Positions 12,945 to 24,690 of a DNA stretch of 64,000 nt are shown here, piece by piece. Source of the DNA: Voacanga thouarsii (taxonomy: Eukaryota; Streptophyta; Magnoliopsida; Gentianales; Apocynaceae); the NCBI GenBank assembly GCA_026120185.1, contig JANUWF010001659.1, positions 2,480,001 through 2,544,000 of the forward strand. The letters are read 5' to 3'. The number at the start of each line of letters is the position of its first letter. Positions within the stretch are counted from its first letter, which is position 1. The notes under the pieces were generated by a model. That model saw only the letters and a list, made by a program, of their open reading frames with translations. It did no database searches and had not been told where the DNA came from. The position numbers and the translations under genes are program-made.

Positions 12945-14111
12945 GGCTCTAATACCAATTTGATACGAGCAAAAAATGACCCTATAAATAGCCCCTCAAA
13001 AAAGAACACAAACCACAAAATAGCAAAGGCAAAATAGAGGAATAAGAGAGACTTGCTTGCCCAAATTCCCACCAAACTCACAACTCAAGAATCTTAGGAG
13101 AACTACCCACCAAGACCCAAAAATTAGCAAGTCTAGTCTCCTTCGAAGCATCTTAACACCTCAATTTTAGTAAAGAAATTGGAACACTAAGAATAGGAAT
13201 TAAAGGCTCCTAACCTATCTTCTATATTAAAAAAAAAAAACCCTTATAGTAATAAAGAAACTAGAACCCTAATTATAGAGAATGAATGGATTATCTTTTA
13301 GATCTAGAGACTTCTTCAAAGGTAGGACCAAGAATTTTGAGTGGTCTTTGATAGAGGTAGAATAAGGAAGTTCAAAACACTATGTTTATTCAAATTTAAT
13401 AATTCATCCAAATTCAACATCTTCTTCTCTCTTATGAAGAAAGTATTTATACAAAACAAACTCTAGGATAATTGCAAAATTAGTTCCTAATGTTTTAAGG
13501 GTTTAAACCTTTTTCAATTATGTGTTTGAAATCATTTAAATTCAAAACAATAGTCAAAATCTGCCTTTTTTTTTTTTTTTCTATTTGCAACTATACACAG
13601 ACATACATATGGTCTTTCGACGACCATGCACGTGGCCTTGCATGATCATGCACCCTTTATTAATGCACTTTCATGATATGCATGACTACTAAAAGCTACT
13701 TTCCTGTCTAATTTTGCACGACTTGATGCATGGCTATGCATCATGTCATGCCTCCTTTGTGATGACACTAAATTTTAGCTTCAAAACTTGAGATTTATCT
13801 ACTTCTTGGCCATTCTATACTTCTTCTTCAATCCTTACTAGGATGGCGGTCAATTTGAATACCTTTTTATCTACTTTAGCCTCCTAAGAGTAATCAAACT
13901 TCAAGATCCTTAGCATGTAAGCTTGTGAGTGTTTTAGGAACCTCTTAATATTTGATTTCAACCTAGGCATGTTGTGTAGTTCCATTACAATCCTTCTACT
14001 CTTCGTGAACTTGTTCTTCTTGTGGTGGCAGATTGCTATCAAGGAATGGATTGATAGGGGATAGTGAAATAGAGCCAAGAGAATTAAATTTAAAAATATC
14101 GAGCTCTATCA
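12945..14111 (-). repeat. Probable LTR with adjacent primer binding site
   Basis: GGCTCTAATACCA at 12945-12957 is the complement of TGGTATTAGAGCC, one base from the common plant retroelement primer site for initiator methionine tRNA (TGGTATCAGAGCC). Three bases further, at 12961, the sequence begins TGATACGAGC, and a fitting end GAGCTCTATCA occurs at 14101-14111. This gives a TG...CA unit of 1151 bp in minus orientation. The start (minus strand TGATAGAGCT) is shared with LTR family Y. No partner LTR or target duplication was found, so the right boundary is tentative. No gene is visible in it. Confidence 0.5.
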
Positions 14112-14419
14112 TCTAGTAAGAACAACCTCAAATCATCATCTATTACTTGTGGCTTGTGAAGGTACTAGTAAAAACCCTCTCTTGGATAAACCATTTTGCT
14201 CCTAAGCTACTTGGATGTAATACCCTCATTTCGAGGTTTTATGAAAAGAACAAAAAGGAAGTAAGGGTATGCTTTGGACACTCATATCTCAAATTTTGTA
14301 TCATGTATGAAGATATGGAATCGAGAAGTCTTTGGGCATATTTTTCTCAGAAAAAGGTAATGTCTAGCATGATTAGCACAAATTCAGAGAGACTTGACAT
14401 ATAAGAACTCTAGTTTCTT
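14112..14419. other. Unassigned DNA upstream of LINE relic
   Basis: An 85-codon open frame (14147-14404) matches nothing I recognise. The stretch may be the N-terminal part of the LINE ORF2, too decayed to identify. Confidence 0.35.
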
Positions 14420-14597
14420 AAACAAGTTGGGATAAGGAGCTCCTTAAAAGGTACAATAATATTATTAGGCAAGAAGAGGTTTACAAGTTACAAAAATCTA
14501 GACTTCAATGGATAAGCCAAGGGGAAAATAACACTAAATATTTCAACGCTTCTACTGTTAAACATAGGAGACGGAACAAGGTGGGGAACCTAAAGAA
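14420..14597 (+). pseudogene. L1-type LINE ORF2, fragment before reverse transcriptase
   Basis: The frame reads RQEEVYKLQKSRLQW, then ISQGENNTKYFNAST, then KHRRRNKV. This is the region between endonuclease and reverse transcriptase of plant L1 ORF2, where E--W-Q-SR--W---GD-NTK-FH is conserved. It stops at the AAGAA target duplication of copia 1 (14593-14597) and resumes at 23065, so both parts were one relic before that insertion. Confidence 0.75.
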
Positions 14598-14848
14598 TGA
14601 AGGGGGAAAAATAGAGGATATTTTAGGAGAGTTATAATCAGAGACTTTATTCGATTGATTTTTTTCCCACACTAAACTTCATCAAATTTGCTTCTATTTA
14701 TATACCTCAAATAACATAGAAATTATCAAGAGTAAGTAGATGACTTTTTGAACAACTAGCAGACTTCTTAAACAACTCAATCGAACTTTGAAGACTGAAA
14801 AAGCCTATCTTAGAGAGTGATGGTCAAATTCAGTTTATTACTCCAACA
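14598..14848 (-). repeat. 3' LTR of copia element 1
   Basis: 251 bp. The minus strand starts TGTTGGAGTAATAAACTG. A polypurine tract, plus-strand complement atgcctcccata (14849-14860), abuts it. The sequence is closely similar to the right LTR at 22814-23064. Confidence 0.93.
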
Positions 14849-14860
14849 ATGCCTCCCATA

Positions 14861-17172
14861 AACTGAATTTACTCCTAACTCCAAAAGCTACAATATTTCT
14901 TGAAAAAATAGTTCCTTCAAGAGATTTTGTAAAAACATTAGCAAGCTGCTCATCACTTCGACAATATTCAAGGTTGACTTCTCTCTCATTAACAAGTTCT
15001 CTTAGGTAATGAAAACAAAGACGGATGTGCATTATTTTTCCATGCAAGACTGGATCCTTCGAAATCGAGATAGTTGAACTGTTATCACAGAATAATGTAG
15101 TTGGTACATCTTGCCTGAAACCAAGACTTTCTAAAACTCCTCTTAGCCATATAATTTGACTACCATAGAAGAAGCAGCAATGTATTCTACCTTTGTGGTA
15201 GAAAGAGCCACAATTGGTTGCTTCTTTGAACTCCAAGAAATTGCTCCACAGCCAAGATTGACAACATAGTCAGAAGTACTTTGAGAATCATCAATACTTC
15301 CTCCAAGATCACTATCTGTGTAGCCAACAAGTTTGACAAGAACATGTGCTTCATAGAAGATGCCATAATCGATAGTTCCTTTAACATACCTTAAAATTCT
15401 TTTTGCTACTTCCCAATGACTTTAGTAAGGTTTCTCTATAAACCTGCTAATCAAACTTACTGCAAACATGACGTCAGGTCTTGTGGCAGTAAGATACATC
15501 AAATTTCCAATCAAGCTTCGAAACATGGTTGGATTCACAAGCTTTCCTTCACTTTCCCTTTTTAACTTCAATCCTGTAATGCAAGGAGTTGAAGCTGGAT
15601 TTGCATGCTCCATCTTGAACCTTTATAGAATTTCAGCTGCACATTTTTCCTGAGAAATGAAAATTCTAGCCTTAGATTGCTAAACAATGATGCCAAGAAA
15701 ATGATGCAACACTCCCAAATCAGTCATTTCAAATTCATTCACTATGGAGACTTTAAAATCTGTCAACATCTTCAAATCATTCCCTGTGAAGATAAGATCA
15801 TCAACATAAAGACTTACCACCATACAACTGCCATTGAGATTCCTTTTGATATAAAGAGTGTGTTCAAAAGGACATATTTCGAAACCATACTTCAAAAAAT
15901 AGTCATTAATTTGGACATACCATGCACGAGGAGATTGTCTCAAATTATATAATACCTTTTCTAGTCTATACACTTTATTTTCTTCTCCTTTTTCTCACAA
16001 AACTAGGAGGTTGCTCAATGTAAATTTCTTCTTCAAGAAACCCATTCAAAAAGGCTGATTTAACATCCATTTGAAAAAATTTCCAACCATTATGGGCAGT
16101 AAGGGAAATAACCAATTGAATTGTATGAAGTCTAGAAACGGGGGCAAATACCTCAGTGAAATCTTCTCCTCCTTTTTGCTTGTATCCCTTTGTAACTAAT
16201 CTTGCTTTATATTTGTTGATGGAACCATCAGAATTTGTCTTTGTTTTGAACACCCATTTAACACCGATTGGAGATTTGTTTGGTGGCAACGAAGAGTGCT
16301 CCCATGTGTCATTCTTTTCAATGGAAATAATCTCATCATTCATAGCTTGAATCAACTTTCCTTCCTTTAAAGCTTCCTCATATGTAATAGGATCTTCTCC
16401 TGCAAAAAATGCTTGATTTGCAACATCAAACTTTTTGTCTTTCTTGGCAATGGTGAATCCTAAGAAAATTCATTCGTTTCACCATTTTCAAGTTGCAAAG
16501 ATTGAGAGTCACTTTCTTCAAAATCAAGAATTTGCCAACTTGATGAACTTGAAAATTCTGAAAAATCATAAGAAGCTTTTTCATCAAAACAAACATCCCT
16601 ACTACTCACAATCTTCTTTGCCTTTGGAATGTAAAGCTTGTAAGCTTTAGTTCTCTCACTGTATCCAATGAAAATGCATTTTTCAGATATGTCATCAAGT
16701 TTAGTTCTCAAAGAACCTGGAATATAAGAGCAAACAAGACAACCAAATACTTTCAAATGAGTAACATTTGGTTTTACCCCATACCAAGCCTCATTCGGTG
16801 TAGAATTTTGCAGACTCTTTGTTGGTGACCTATTGATTTAATAAACTACACAAGAAACTGCTTCAGTCCAAAATTCACTCGAAATATTCTTTTTCTTCAG
16901 CATACATCTTGCCATGTTCATGATTATTCTATTTTTCCGTTCTGCCACACCGTGAACACCGAGCTGTCACTTCATGTCTAATACCATGATTTTAACAAAA
17001 TTCTTCAAATAAAAAAGATAAATATTCTCCACCACGATCACTTCTCAAATTTTTAATTTGGAAACCAAAAGAATTCTCAACTTGAACTTTGAATTTCTTG
17101 AAATAAGAAAGAGTTTCAGATTTTTCTTTAACAAAATAGACCTATACTTTTCTTGTATAATCATCAATAAAT
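14861..17172 (-). pseudogene. Copia element 1 pol: integrase part, RT and RNase H
   Basis: Read from high to low coordinate: integrase core with LRSDRGGEYLS (around 17030-17060), the post-core motif VFGCLVCSYIPGSLRTKLDD (16756 downward), then RT. RT shows [20 protein letters not shown] (16260-16190), [20 protein letters not shown] (about 16070-16010), LRQSPRAWY (15945-15920) and the catalytic SLYVDDLIFTGND (15815-15780). RNase H/C-terminal parts at 15613-14838 include SLISRF and VFTKSLEG. At least four frame breaks or stops interrupt it, for example between 15975 and 15973 and at 15422. The protein would copy and insert the element. It is not functional here. Confidence 0.92.
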
Positions 17173-17177
17173 AAGAT

Positions 17178-17504
17178 GTTGAGTTTTTCTCAATCTCACA
17201 TAGGATAACTTAAAAAGGGGTAAGGAAGGATTTCCCTATAAATAGGTTAGTGTTGTTTTGGGGAGAGTGCACCAACTCATTGAACCTAGTAAATTAGGAG
17301 ATTTTTGGGTCTTGAGTTATTTTGTAAGGATTTGTAATTTTATTTGTCCCAAAATTACATAGTGGAGTATTTCCCTTTGCGATCGTGGATGTAGGTCTAA
17401 TTGAGAGACCCAACCACATTAAAATTTCAAATTCTATTTTATTTATATATTTTTCTTTTCTCTTTCTATATATTTATGTGTTGCTTCCATTGCCCATCCC
17501 AACA
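17178..17504 (+). repeat. 5' LTR of copia 2 and primer site
   Basis: TGTTGAGTTTTTCTCAATC to CCCATCCCAACA. A TATA-like ccctataaatag occurs about 50 bp inside (near 17233), fitting transcription from within the LTR. The tRNA-Met primer site TGGTATCAGAGCC is at 17507-17519. Confidence 0.93.
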
Positions 17505-17604
17505 AATGGTATCAGAGCCTGGTTTCAGTTTGGGAAAAGAGCAAATGTTCTAGTTTGGGAGAAGAGCAAGGTTCAGGCCTAGGGAGAATCGAGCATGGGA
17601 GAAG

Positions 17605-19336
17605 TGTTGGGTATCTCAGGCTCGTATCCTATACGGCGCAGCGAAAAATAAAACGAGATACACTCTCAGGACCCGTCTATGTGTGAAAAACAAGACATAA
17701 TGATAATAAAGGTAATAGCTTTTTACCTTTGTTTGATCGTTCGAAGAATAAAATTTCTTCTTCAAGTCGTGGCGCGATCTAACAATCCTCTTGTACAAAC
17801 TCCATGTGAGTTGAATGTCTAACCACTATAATCACAGTATGTGATTATCTCTAACAGTAATCTACACAGAGGAATACTCAAGCACCAAAATTTTCTATGC
17901 TAGCAGAAAAAGATGGCGGCTAGGGTTGTTTTCGTTTTCAGCAAAATGAGAGAGAGAGAGAGAGAGAGAGAAGAAGACGTTTGTTTTGTGGCTGCTATTT
18001 TTTCGTGTGAATCACCCTTTGAATTAGGGTTTCGAGCATATCCAATATATGTTCCAAAATCCACTGAAAATCTAAAATTCTAAAACAATTAGAATTTCCT
18101 AATTGTAATTGGAAACATCAAGTTTCCACAATTACAATTTAGACCACTAAATATAACTAATTATAATTTGTCCACAACAACTTCTCTTTCTCGCAATTAA
18201 CCCCTCTATATTATCAAATAACATCTTGAGTATATAATCCTCTATTCTGTGTGACCTATTAGGTTTCCCAGTCAATTGGTACCGAACATGAAATAATCCA
18301 AACGTCTTTGAGATTAATAATAAATAATTAATTAGAATTAATCCTATTAATTCTAATCAGGATTGGTTTATTAATCCATCAATTAATAAACCCATATTCC
18401 CAGATCATGAGCGGTATCTAACAACATATCATGACCATCTAAGAGTCTAGGAAGTCAAGTGGCTTGACATGAACCCTTCAATAACAAACTTCAGTGCAAT
18501 TAACTCATTTCACCATACAATATCTCATTCGATTTGAAATACAGAATTAGTGTCAACTCCCTCCAGAATTAATTCTGGCCCAAATATAATAGTACTTGTA
18601 CCATGAACCCCCTACTCTAGATGTGTATCAATTGGAATTGTTTTCAATACACAATCGCCTTGGCCAAGAACTTTTCGAGTAGTAATTCCTACAAATGGCC
18701 ATGAAATATTCGCCCCTACTATTAGGAGTGGTGAATTCTTTGTTGACTCTCTCAACTACTTTTATTTACCTCACAATCTACCCAATATCCATCCCATAGG
18801 CGGCCCTCGATCGAGCTCCGGAGATTGGAATCAAAGTGCAAAACTTAGCAAACAAAGTACCTTGGAGATCTCAAGTCTAAGGATACTTGCACGTTTGCTA
18901 TATTGAGATTATATCACTGGCACTAAATAGTTATCCATATGATTATCTCAAAGCTAGGTCATCCAATGAATTTGTTCCATTAACAAGCATCCATGTGTTA
19001 ACTTTGAATATCTCAATACTCACGGTTATGAGAACCACCGCCTGATCAAATTAGGAAGTCTAACACATGCTAGTCTTAACACATTAATGATGCCATGTCT
19101 CATTAATACTATGACTAGGGACTATTTAAGTACTAACACCATCCAGTATAGTAGGAATCTCATATCATGATCTCTATCATGATTTCCTTAACACGGTGTT
19201 GTACTAGGGACTTTATCGAATAGCTATATTACTTAAAGTAAACAAAAGAAAATGTAAAATAAATAATACATTTTATTAAAATAAAATGTGTCATATACAA
19301 TGTACAAGTGATTGCCTCAAGGGCACAACACTAACA
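17605..19336 (-). mobile_element. Solo LTR of Angela-like copia, inside copia 2
   Basis: Starts TGTTGGGTATCTCAGG and ends GCACAACACTAACA on plus, with the exact duplication AGAAG (17600-17604 and 19337-19341). Length is 1732 bp. It is homologous to the LTRs at 30467 and 34677 in reverse orientation. It splits the untranslated leader of copia 2 just after its primer site. Removing it joins gggagaag to agtaaggttcgggcctaggg, a phrase that also occurs imperfectly just upstream. This is the youngest layer of the nest. Confidence 0.94.
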
Positions 19337-19418
19337 AGAAGAGTAAGGTTCGGGCCTAGGGAGGAGAGAAAATGAGCAGGAGGTACTTCATCAGCAATTC
19401 TGAGTAAGATGTAATTTT

Positions 19419-20690
19419 TTGTGTCGTGTAGAAGTAAGGTATTTTATTATAGATTCTTTAAATATTGCATATATGAAGAATGAGATTTTACCTCAACTGT
19501 TTGATGAAAAGATTGACTTCACTCTGTGGCAATGCACAACTCAAGACTACTTAGTGCAGCAGTATCTTGATTCTGCATTAGAAGATAAGAAGCCAGAAGG
19601 GATGAAGGATTCAAATTGGAGTACTATTCAAAAAAGGGCAATTAGTACTCTTCGATCCGCATTGACTCCACATATTAAAGTTACAGTGTTGAAGGAGACA
19701 TCACCTAAGAAGATGTGGGAGATTTTAGATAAAAATCATGCATCGAAGACACTGACCAACTGCTTAAAGATGAAGATGGATCTATATTTGCTTAAGATGG
19801 AAGAATGAGATAATATTATTGACCATATAAATAAATTTAATAAGTTAGCATCTCGATTTGAAAATTCAGGGAAGAAGATTGAATATGAGGAGCAAGCATT
19901 GCTCTTGTTAGCTTCTCTACCTAAATCTTACACACCATTTCTGCAATCACTGCTAGCAAAAAAAAAGCACATTGTAACTGAATGAGGTGTCAAAATCTTT
20001 AAAAAAAAATCACCAAATAATAAAAGAAAATCAATTTGAAGGTAGTCAAGTACTAGCTACAGAGAGTTGGAGAAGAGAGAGGAGTCGAAGCAAAAGAGGA
20101 GGTGATCAAGAAAGAGAAAAATCCCAACTGAGTGATAATAGCAACCTTGAGTGCTATTACTGTGGGGAGATTGGTCACATCCAAAGTTATTACCAAAAAA
20201 TGAAAAAGGATTTAAAAGCTCTAAGAGAACAAATAAGGTGCAAGGCCAAAATAAGCGATTTCTTTACAAATATAGTCATACGTAATGATCTATTATTGAT
20301 GAGATGTTCGGATGATACTGTTGATGAAAAGCATTCAAATTGTATAATGGATTCTGCATCAGACTTGCATATTTGCAAGGACCAAGATATGTTCGATGAT
20401 TTGCAATCGGGAAACTTTGGCCACATCAACGTGGGAAACAACTTTAAGATAAAGGTTGAAGGCATTAGACAAATCCACCTTAAGCTCCACAATGATGAAG
20501 TTAAAATACTTCCTAATGTAAGGTATGTTCTTGATTCTAGTATCAACATTATTTCATTAGGTGTGATGGCATCAAAATGATATAAGTATGTTGGAGTTGG
20601 GAAGTCTTGCAAAATATACAAAGGCAACTGTCTGGTTATGCAATGGAGAAAGAAGAGCAAAACATATGCTATCTTGATGGTCATTCCTTG
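19419..20690 (+). pseudogene. Copia 2 gag and protease remnant
   Basis: The frame begins with a UBN2-type gag: LPQLFDEKIDFTLWQCTTQD, then LRSALTPHIKVTVLKETSPK and MWEILDKNHASKTL. It runs past an in-frame stop at 19806 (DNIIDHINKFNKL, LLLLASLPKSY) and continues at 19987 with a zinc knuckle CYYCGEIGHIQSYY, in which the last Cys of CX2CX4HX4C is Tyr. Then comes a protease-like segment with MDSASDLHIC, where the active-site D-S-G-A is altered, and NVRYVLDSSINIISLG. No integrase follows. The coat-forming gag is thus the only part once useful to the element, and it now carries stops. Confidence 0.88.
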
Positions 20691-20811
20691 AAGAAGCGAC
20701 TTGAAAAGAGTAAAATGGATGAAGCAACAAAGAAGAAGACTACGAGGACTGGGAATAGAGTTAAATTTTTAGATTCTGTTATAATTTGAGAAGTTGAGAA
20801 AATCGAGGATT

Positions 20812-21139
20812 TGTTGGGTTTTTCTCAATCCCACGTGGGATAGCTTAAAAAAGAGTAAAGAATGATTTCCCTATAAAAAGGTTAATGTTGTTTTGGGGAG
20901 AGTGCACCAACTCATTGAACCTAGTAAATTGGGATATTTTTCGGCCTTGAGTTATTTTGTACGGGTTTGTAATTTTGTCCATCCAAAAATTATATAGTGG
21001 AGTATTTGCCTTTAAGGTCGTGAATGTAGATCTAATTAAGAGATCGAACCACATTAAATTTTCGTATTCTCTTTTATTTATTTATTTTTCTTTCCTCTTT
21101 TTATATATTTGTGTGTTGCTTCCGTTGCCCATCCTAACA
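20812..21139 (+). repeat. 3' LTR of copia 2
   Basis: TGTTGGGTTTTTCTCAATCC to GCCCATCCTAACA, 328 bp, closely similar to the 5' LTR. The region before it (20690-20811) is a short purine-rich scrap without a clear polypurine tract. Confidence 0.93.
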
Positions 21140-21144
21140 TAAGA

Positions 21145-22775
21145 GAAAATATCGGTTACCACCAAAAGATGTAGCTGGAATGGTTCCATAAAGATCACTA
21201 TGAACAAGCTCCAATGGAGAATGAGATTTCGAGTTTGATTTAAAGGGAAAAGACTCTCGATGTTGTTTTCCCAATTGACACTCTTCACAAACTTCACTTA
21301 TAACCTCAATTTGAGGCAACTCTTGAAGAATAATTTTGTTTGGTAACTCTTTCAAGCTTCGAAACTTCAAGTGCCCAAATCTGTCATGCCACAACTTGGA
21401 TACCTCTTTATTTGCAGTAAGATAACAAGAGCCTTTTAAAACATCAAGGTTTATAGCAAACAAGTTGTTTGTTCCCAAATCAATTTTTGCAACAAGCTAG
21501 TCTTTCTTCATCATGGTGCAAAGGTTATTGTCAAAGTGAATGTCAAAACCTCTCTTCATCAAGTGGCCAACACTAAGCAAATTACATTTTAGTCTAGAAA
21601 TGTAATATACCTCAGACATTTTCTCCGCCTTTCCACTTTTTGTCTTGTAAGCAATTTCTCCAACACCTTCAATTTTGTAAGACTTAGCATCCCCTATTAT
21701 CACCTGCCCAAGGTTAGCTTGCACAAATGTTGAAAATAAATTTTTGTTCCTAGTCATATGTGTGCTTGCTCCACTATCCAAATACCAAATATTATCAACA
21801 TTTCTATCAGAAGCAATCAATAAAGTTTCAAAACTTTCCACCTTATTTTCATGTACCAAGCCAGCTTCACTCTCTTTTTCAACTTTATTTAGTCTTTTTT
21901 CAGGATGTAAATACCAACAATCACTCATTTTATGTCTTGGTTTGTGACAGTGATGACATTCAAAATAAACTTTGTTACCTTGGTAAGCACCACGTCGTCT
22001 TCCTCTTTGAAAATTATGAGAGATTTGTCTCCCTTCTTCCTCCTTATTTCCCCTAACTTGTCTTCCACCTCTTCCATGTCCACGACCTCTTCCTCATTCA
22101 TGATGAAAGCCACGGCCTCCCATAATAGTAAGTTAGGATTTTAGGGCCTAATCAAGAGAAGAAAATATTTGAGGAGACCTCTGCAGAATTCTTACTTCAT
22201 GAGCCTCTAGTCTTTCTTGTAGGTTCTCCAAGGACATTGAAGAAAGATTTTGAGACTCTTCAATAGCCACCACCACATTATCAAATTTGCTTGGTAAACT
22301 TCGCAAAATCTTTTCCACAACGCTTTGGGTCTCTGTAATTTCTCCATTTGAAGCCATTTGATTTGCAACAGAATTGACTTTTGTAAAATATTCAAAAAAA
22401 AAATTCACCGTCTTTCACTTCCTGTTTCTCAAACTCAGCTCGCAATAATTGCAAGCAAACTTTCTTTACTTGATCTTGGCCAGAATATGTTGTCTCAAGA
22501 ATCCTCCATACCTCTTGAGAAGTTTTCCCTTCAGATACTCTCTCATAAATTGGAATTTCAAATGCCCGATAGATTTGAAAAAGAGCTTTACTATCTTTTT
22601 GCATCTTGCTCTTCAAGAGATTTCGTTGAGCCTCTGTTAATCGAGTGGCATCCTCTAATGGATTTACTCATTCAACAACACTCCATAAGTCTTGAGATTC
22701 AAGACATAATCTCATTAGTCTACTCCAATAATCAAATTTTTCTCCATTGAACCGAGGCACAAGGGTAAAAAGATT
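21145..22775 (-). pseudogene. Copia element 1 gag, protease and integrase N-terminus
   Basis: Read right to left: gag begins near 22770 (PRFNGEKFDYW), with ALFQIYRAFEIPIYERVSEG and SQEVWRILETTYSGQDQVKK (22616-22480), then LRSLPSKFDNVVVAIEES (about 22310). A CX2CX4HX4C knuckle (CHHCHKPRHKMSDC) lies near 21960-21915, then protease with WYLDSGASTHMTRNK (21795-21745; active-site DSGAS intact). The GAG-pre-integrase/zinc region has LWHDRFGHLKFRSLKELP and CEECQLGKQHRESF (21400-21230), then LVHSDLYGTIP, which holds the first catalytic Asp of integrase. It ends at the insertion point of copia 2. Frame changes occur at about 21490 and 22400. Confidence 0.92.
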
Positions 22776-22798
22776 GTTAGACTTTTTTTTTTATTATT

Positions 22799-23064
22799 GG
22801 CTCTAATACTAGTTTAAAGGGAAAAAAACAGAGAATATTTTGGGAGAGTTATAATCAGAGACTTTATTCGATTGATTTTTTTCCCACACTAAACTTCATT
22901 AGATTTGCTTCTATTTATATACCTCAGATAACATAGAAATTATCAAGAGTAAATAGATGACTTTTTGAACAACTAACAGACTTCTTAAACAACTATTCAA
23001 TCTTTGAAGACTGAGAAAGCCTATCTTAGAGAGTGATGGTTAAATTCAGTTTATTACTCCAACA
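22799..23064 (-). repeat. 5' LTR of copia 1 with primer site
   Basis: The LTR (22814-23064, 251 bp) matches 14598-14848. Its inner end on plus reads TTAAAGGG where the partner has TGAAGGGG. The primer site complement GGCTCTAATACTA (22799-22811) is two bases from the perfect tRNA-Met site. Confidence 0.9.
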
Positions 23065-24690
23065 AAGAACTCAAAAGAAAATTGGATTAATGATTAAAAC
23101 ATTAAGGAAATGTGACCCAGGAATACTACTCAAGGTTATATGCAGAAGAGAATGTGGGGCCCAAAGGAAAGTTTATAATCTATTTTCCTAGTTTGTCTCT
23201 TTTGGATCTAAGGTTGTTGAATCGCCCTAAAAATGAAAGTAAGACCTATGCAACTTTTTTTTAAAAATTAAAGCCTTAAGGGCACCATATCCTGATGGAT
23301 TACCTCCATCTTTTTTCAAAAATACTGGAATCTTGTAGGACTTTTAGTGATTGAGTTTGTGGAGGAAGTATTTAGGAAGAGAAGTTTTCCATCGTACATG
23401 AATGAAACACTTATCACTCTTATCTTGAAGCAAGAAAATCCATAAATAGTTTCTTATTCTTGTCCCATATCCCTTTATAATGTGCTCATCAAATCCATTT
23501 CAAAAATCACGGCAAATAGTTTGAAGTCCTTTATTGGTAAGTTAGCAGCTCTACATCAAATAAAGTTTCATACCTAGGTGTCAAGCTTCCGATAATATTC
23601 TGATTGTACAAGAGATTGTTCATACCATGCGACGTAAAACATGAAAGATATGGTAGTTAGGGTGGATTTAGATAAAGCTTAAGAGTGTATCATTTAGGTC
23701 TTTCTATGAAATGTGTTGAAGACTATTGGTTTTAGCTCAAATCTGATTGAACTAGTTGTGTTTTGCATATCCTCAGCTTCTTTATCAATTCTATGGAATA
23801 AAGATAAGTTGCCAAAATTTGTTCCCTATGCAGGCTTAAGAAAGGTGATATTCTCTCTTCCTACCTTTTTGTCCTTTATATGGAAGTGATAGGATAGAGA
23901 ATTGGTGGATTAAGGGAATTAAAAAGTAATGAAAGCTTCAAGGACTAGACTTGGAATTTTACGCTTGGTTTTTTTGCTGATGATTTGTTCCTCTTTAGGG
24001 GGGCTTTACTTGCAAAAGCGAAGAAGATGGACTCTTGCGGGGAATTAGGCCAAAAAGTGAATGTGTGTAAATCGAAGTTATATGTTTCTAAGAGTACACT
24101 TTTTGCTATGGCTAGAAATTTAATTGCCAAGTTTCAGGTACCTCTCATTGTAGACTTAGGTTTTCATCAGGGTGCTAATTCTACATGGCAAAATTATGAA
24201 AAGAACTAATAGTTCACTTGTGACTAAAGTGCAAAGAAGACCAGGAAGTTGGAAGAGTAAAGTCCTATATAAAGCTGCTAGAAATATTTTGATCTAGTCA
24301 GTGACATCCTCCATACCGAGCTATGCTATGCAAACTACCAAGATTCTTGAGGTTACATTAGAGGAATTTGTAAAACTCAAACTGTCGCTTCTTCTAGTGT
24401 GATTTGGAGTGGCAGAACAGTTGTTACATGGTATCTTGGGATTTGATATGTAAGCCTAAGAAAGAATGTGATTAGGCATCAGAAAGTTAAGGGACATGAA
24501 CTTCACACATTTAGCTAAGTTGGGATGGCGTATGTTCAAGGAGAGAGAAGCGCTCTAGGCACAAGTGCTATGGGCTAAATATGGTAGTCCCTTGTCTCCT
24601 GGTAGTAGGACAGCTAACAAAGCACATATGAGTCAAAAAGCATATTGCAATGGTTAGGTGTACTTGCTAGGGTTTCTAATTAGAATGGCT
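23065..24690 (+). pseudogene. L1-type LINE ORF2, reverse transcriptase part
   Basis: Translation with many frame changes recovers the RT of a plant L1 LINE. ALRAPYPDGLPPSFF (near 23278) corresponds to the conserved AP-PDG-P--F. NETLITLILKQ (23402 on) and ISLYNVLIKSISKITANSLK (23470 on) follow. The catalytic FFADDLFLF is at about 23970-23995, then GQKVNVCKSKLYVSKSTLF. The tail with HLAKLGWRMFKERERAL and QVLWAKYGSPLSPGS (24515-24610) is the region after RT. It is the continuation of the piece at 14420. No poly-A tail or target duplication was found. The 5' ORF1 is not seen. Confidence 0.82.

Larger units (their letters stand above)
17178..21139 (+). mobile_element. Copia element 2, gag-only derivative, inside copia 1
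   Basis: LTRs of 327 bp (17178-17504) and 328 bp (20812-21139) and the exact duplication TAAGA (17173-17177 and 21140-21144) define it. The primer site TGGTATCAGAGCC (17507-17519) follows the 5' LTR after two bases. Between the LTRs lie gag and the start of protease. Integrase, RT and RNase H are absent, and about 130 bp after the protease remnant the 3' LTR starts. A 1732-bp solo LTR (17605-19336) sits in its leader. It is a deletion derivative that could only have moved with enzymes from a relative. It is oriented opposite to its host element. Confidence 0.95.
14598..23064 (-). mobile_element. Copia element 1, full length, minus strand, nested
   Basis: Two 251-bp LTRs (14598-14848 and 22814-23064) bound the element. 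The target duplication AAGAA is exact (14593-14597 and 23065-23069). The primer site lies next to the right LTR (22799-22811) and a polypurine tract next to the left LTR, so transcription runs right to left. The internal order read that way is gag, zinc knuckle, protease, integrase, RT, RNase H, the copia order. The integrase core is split by copia element 2 (17178-21139). Removing that insertion joins GGNRYF and FIDDYTRK in frame. The reading frame carries stops and frameshifts, so it is dead. Confidence 0.95.

Noticed and set aside
20190..20684. 164-codon open frame on minus
   Set aside because: Antisense shadow of the copia 2 gag/protease frame, which has clear motifs on plus.
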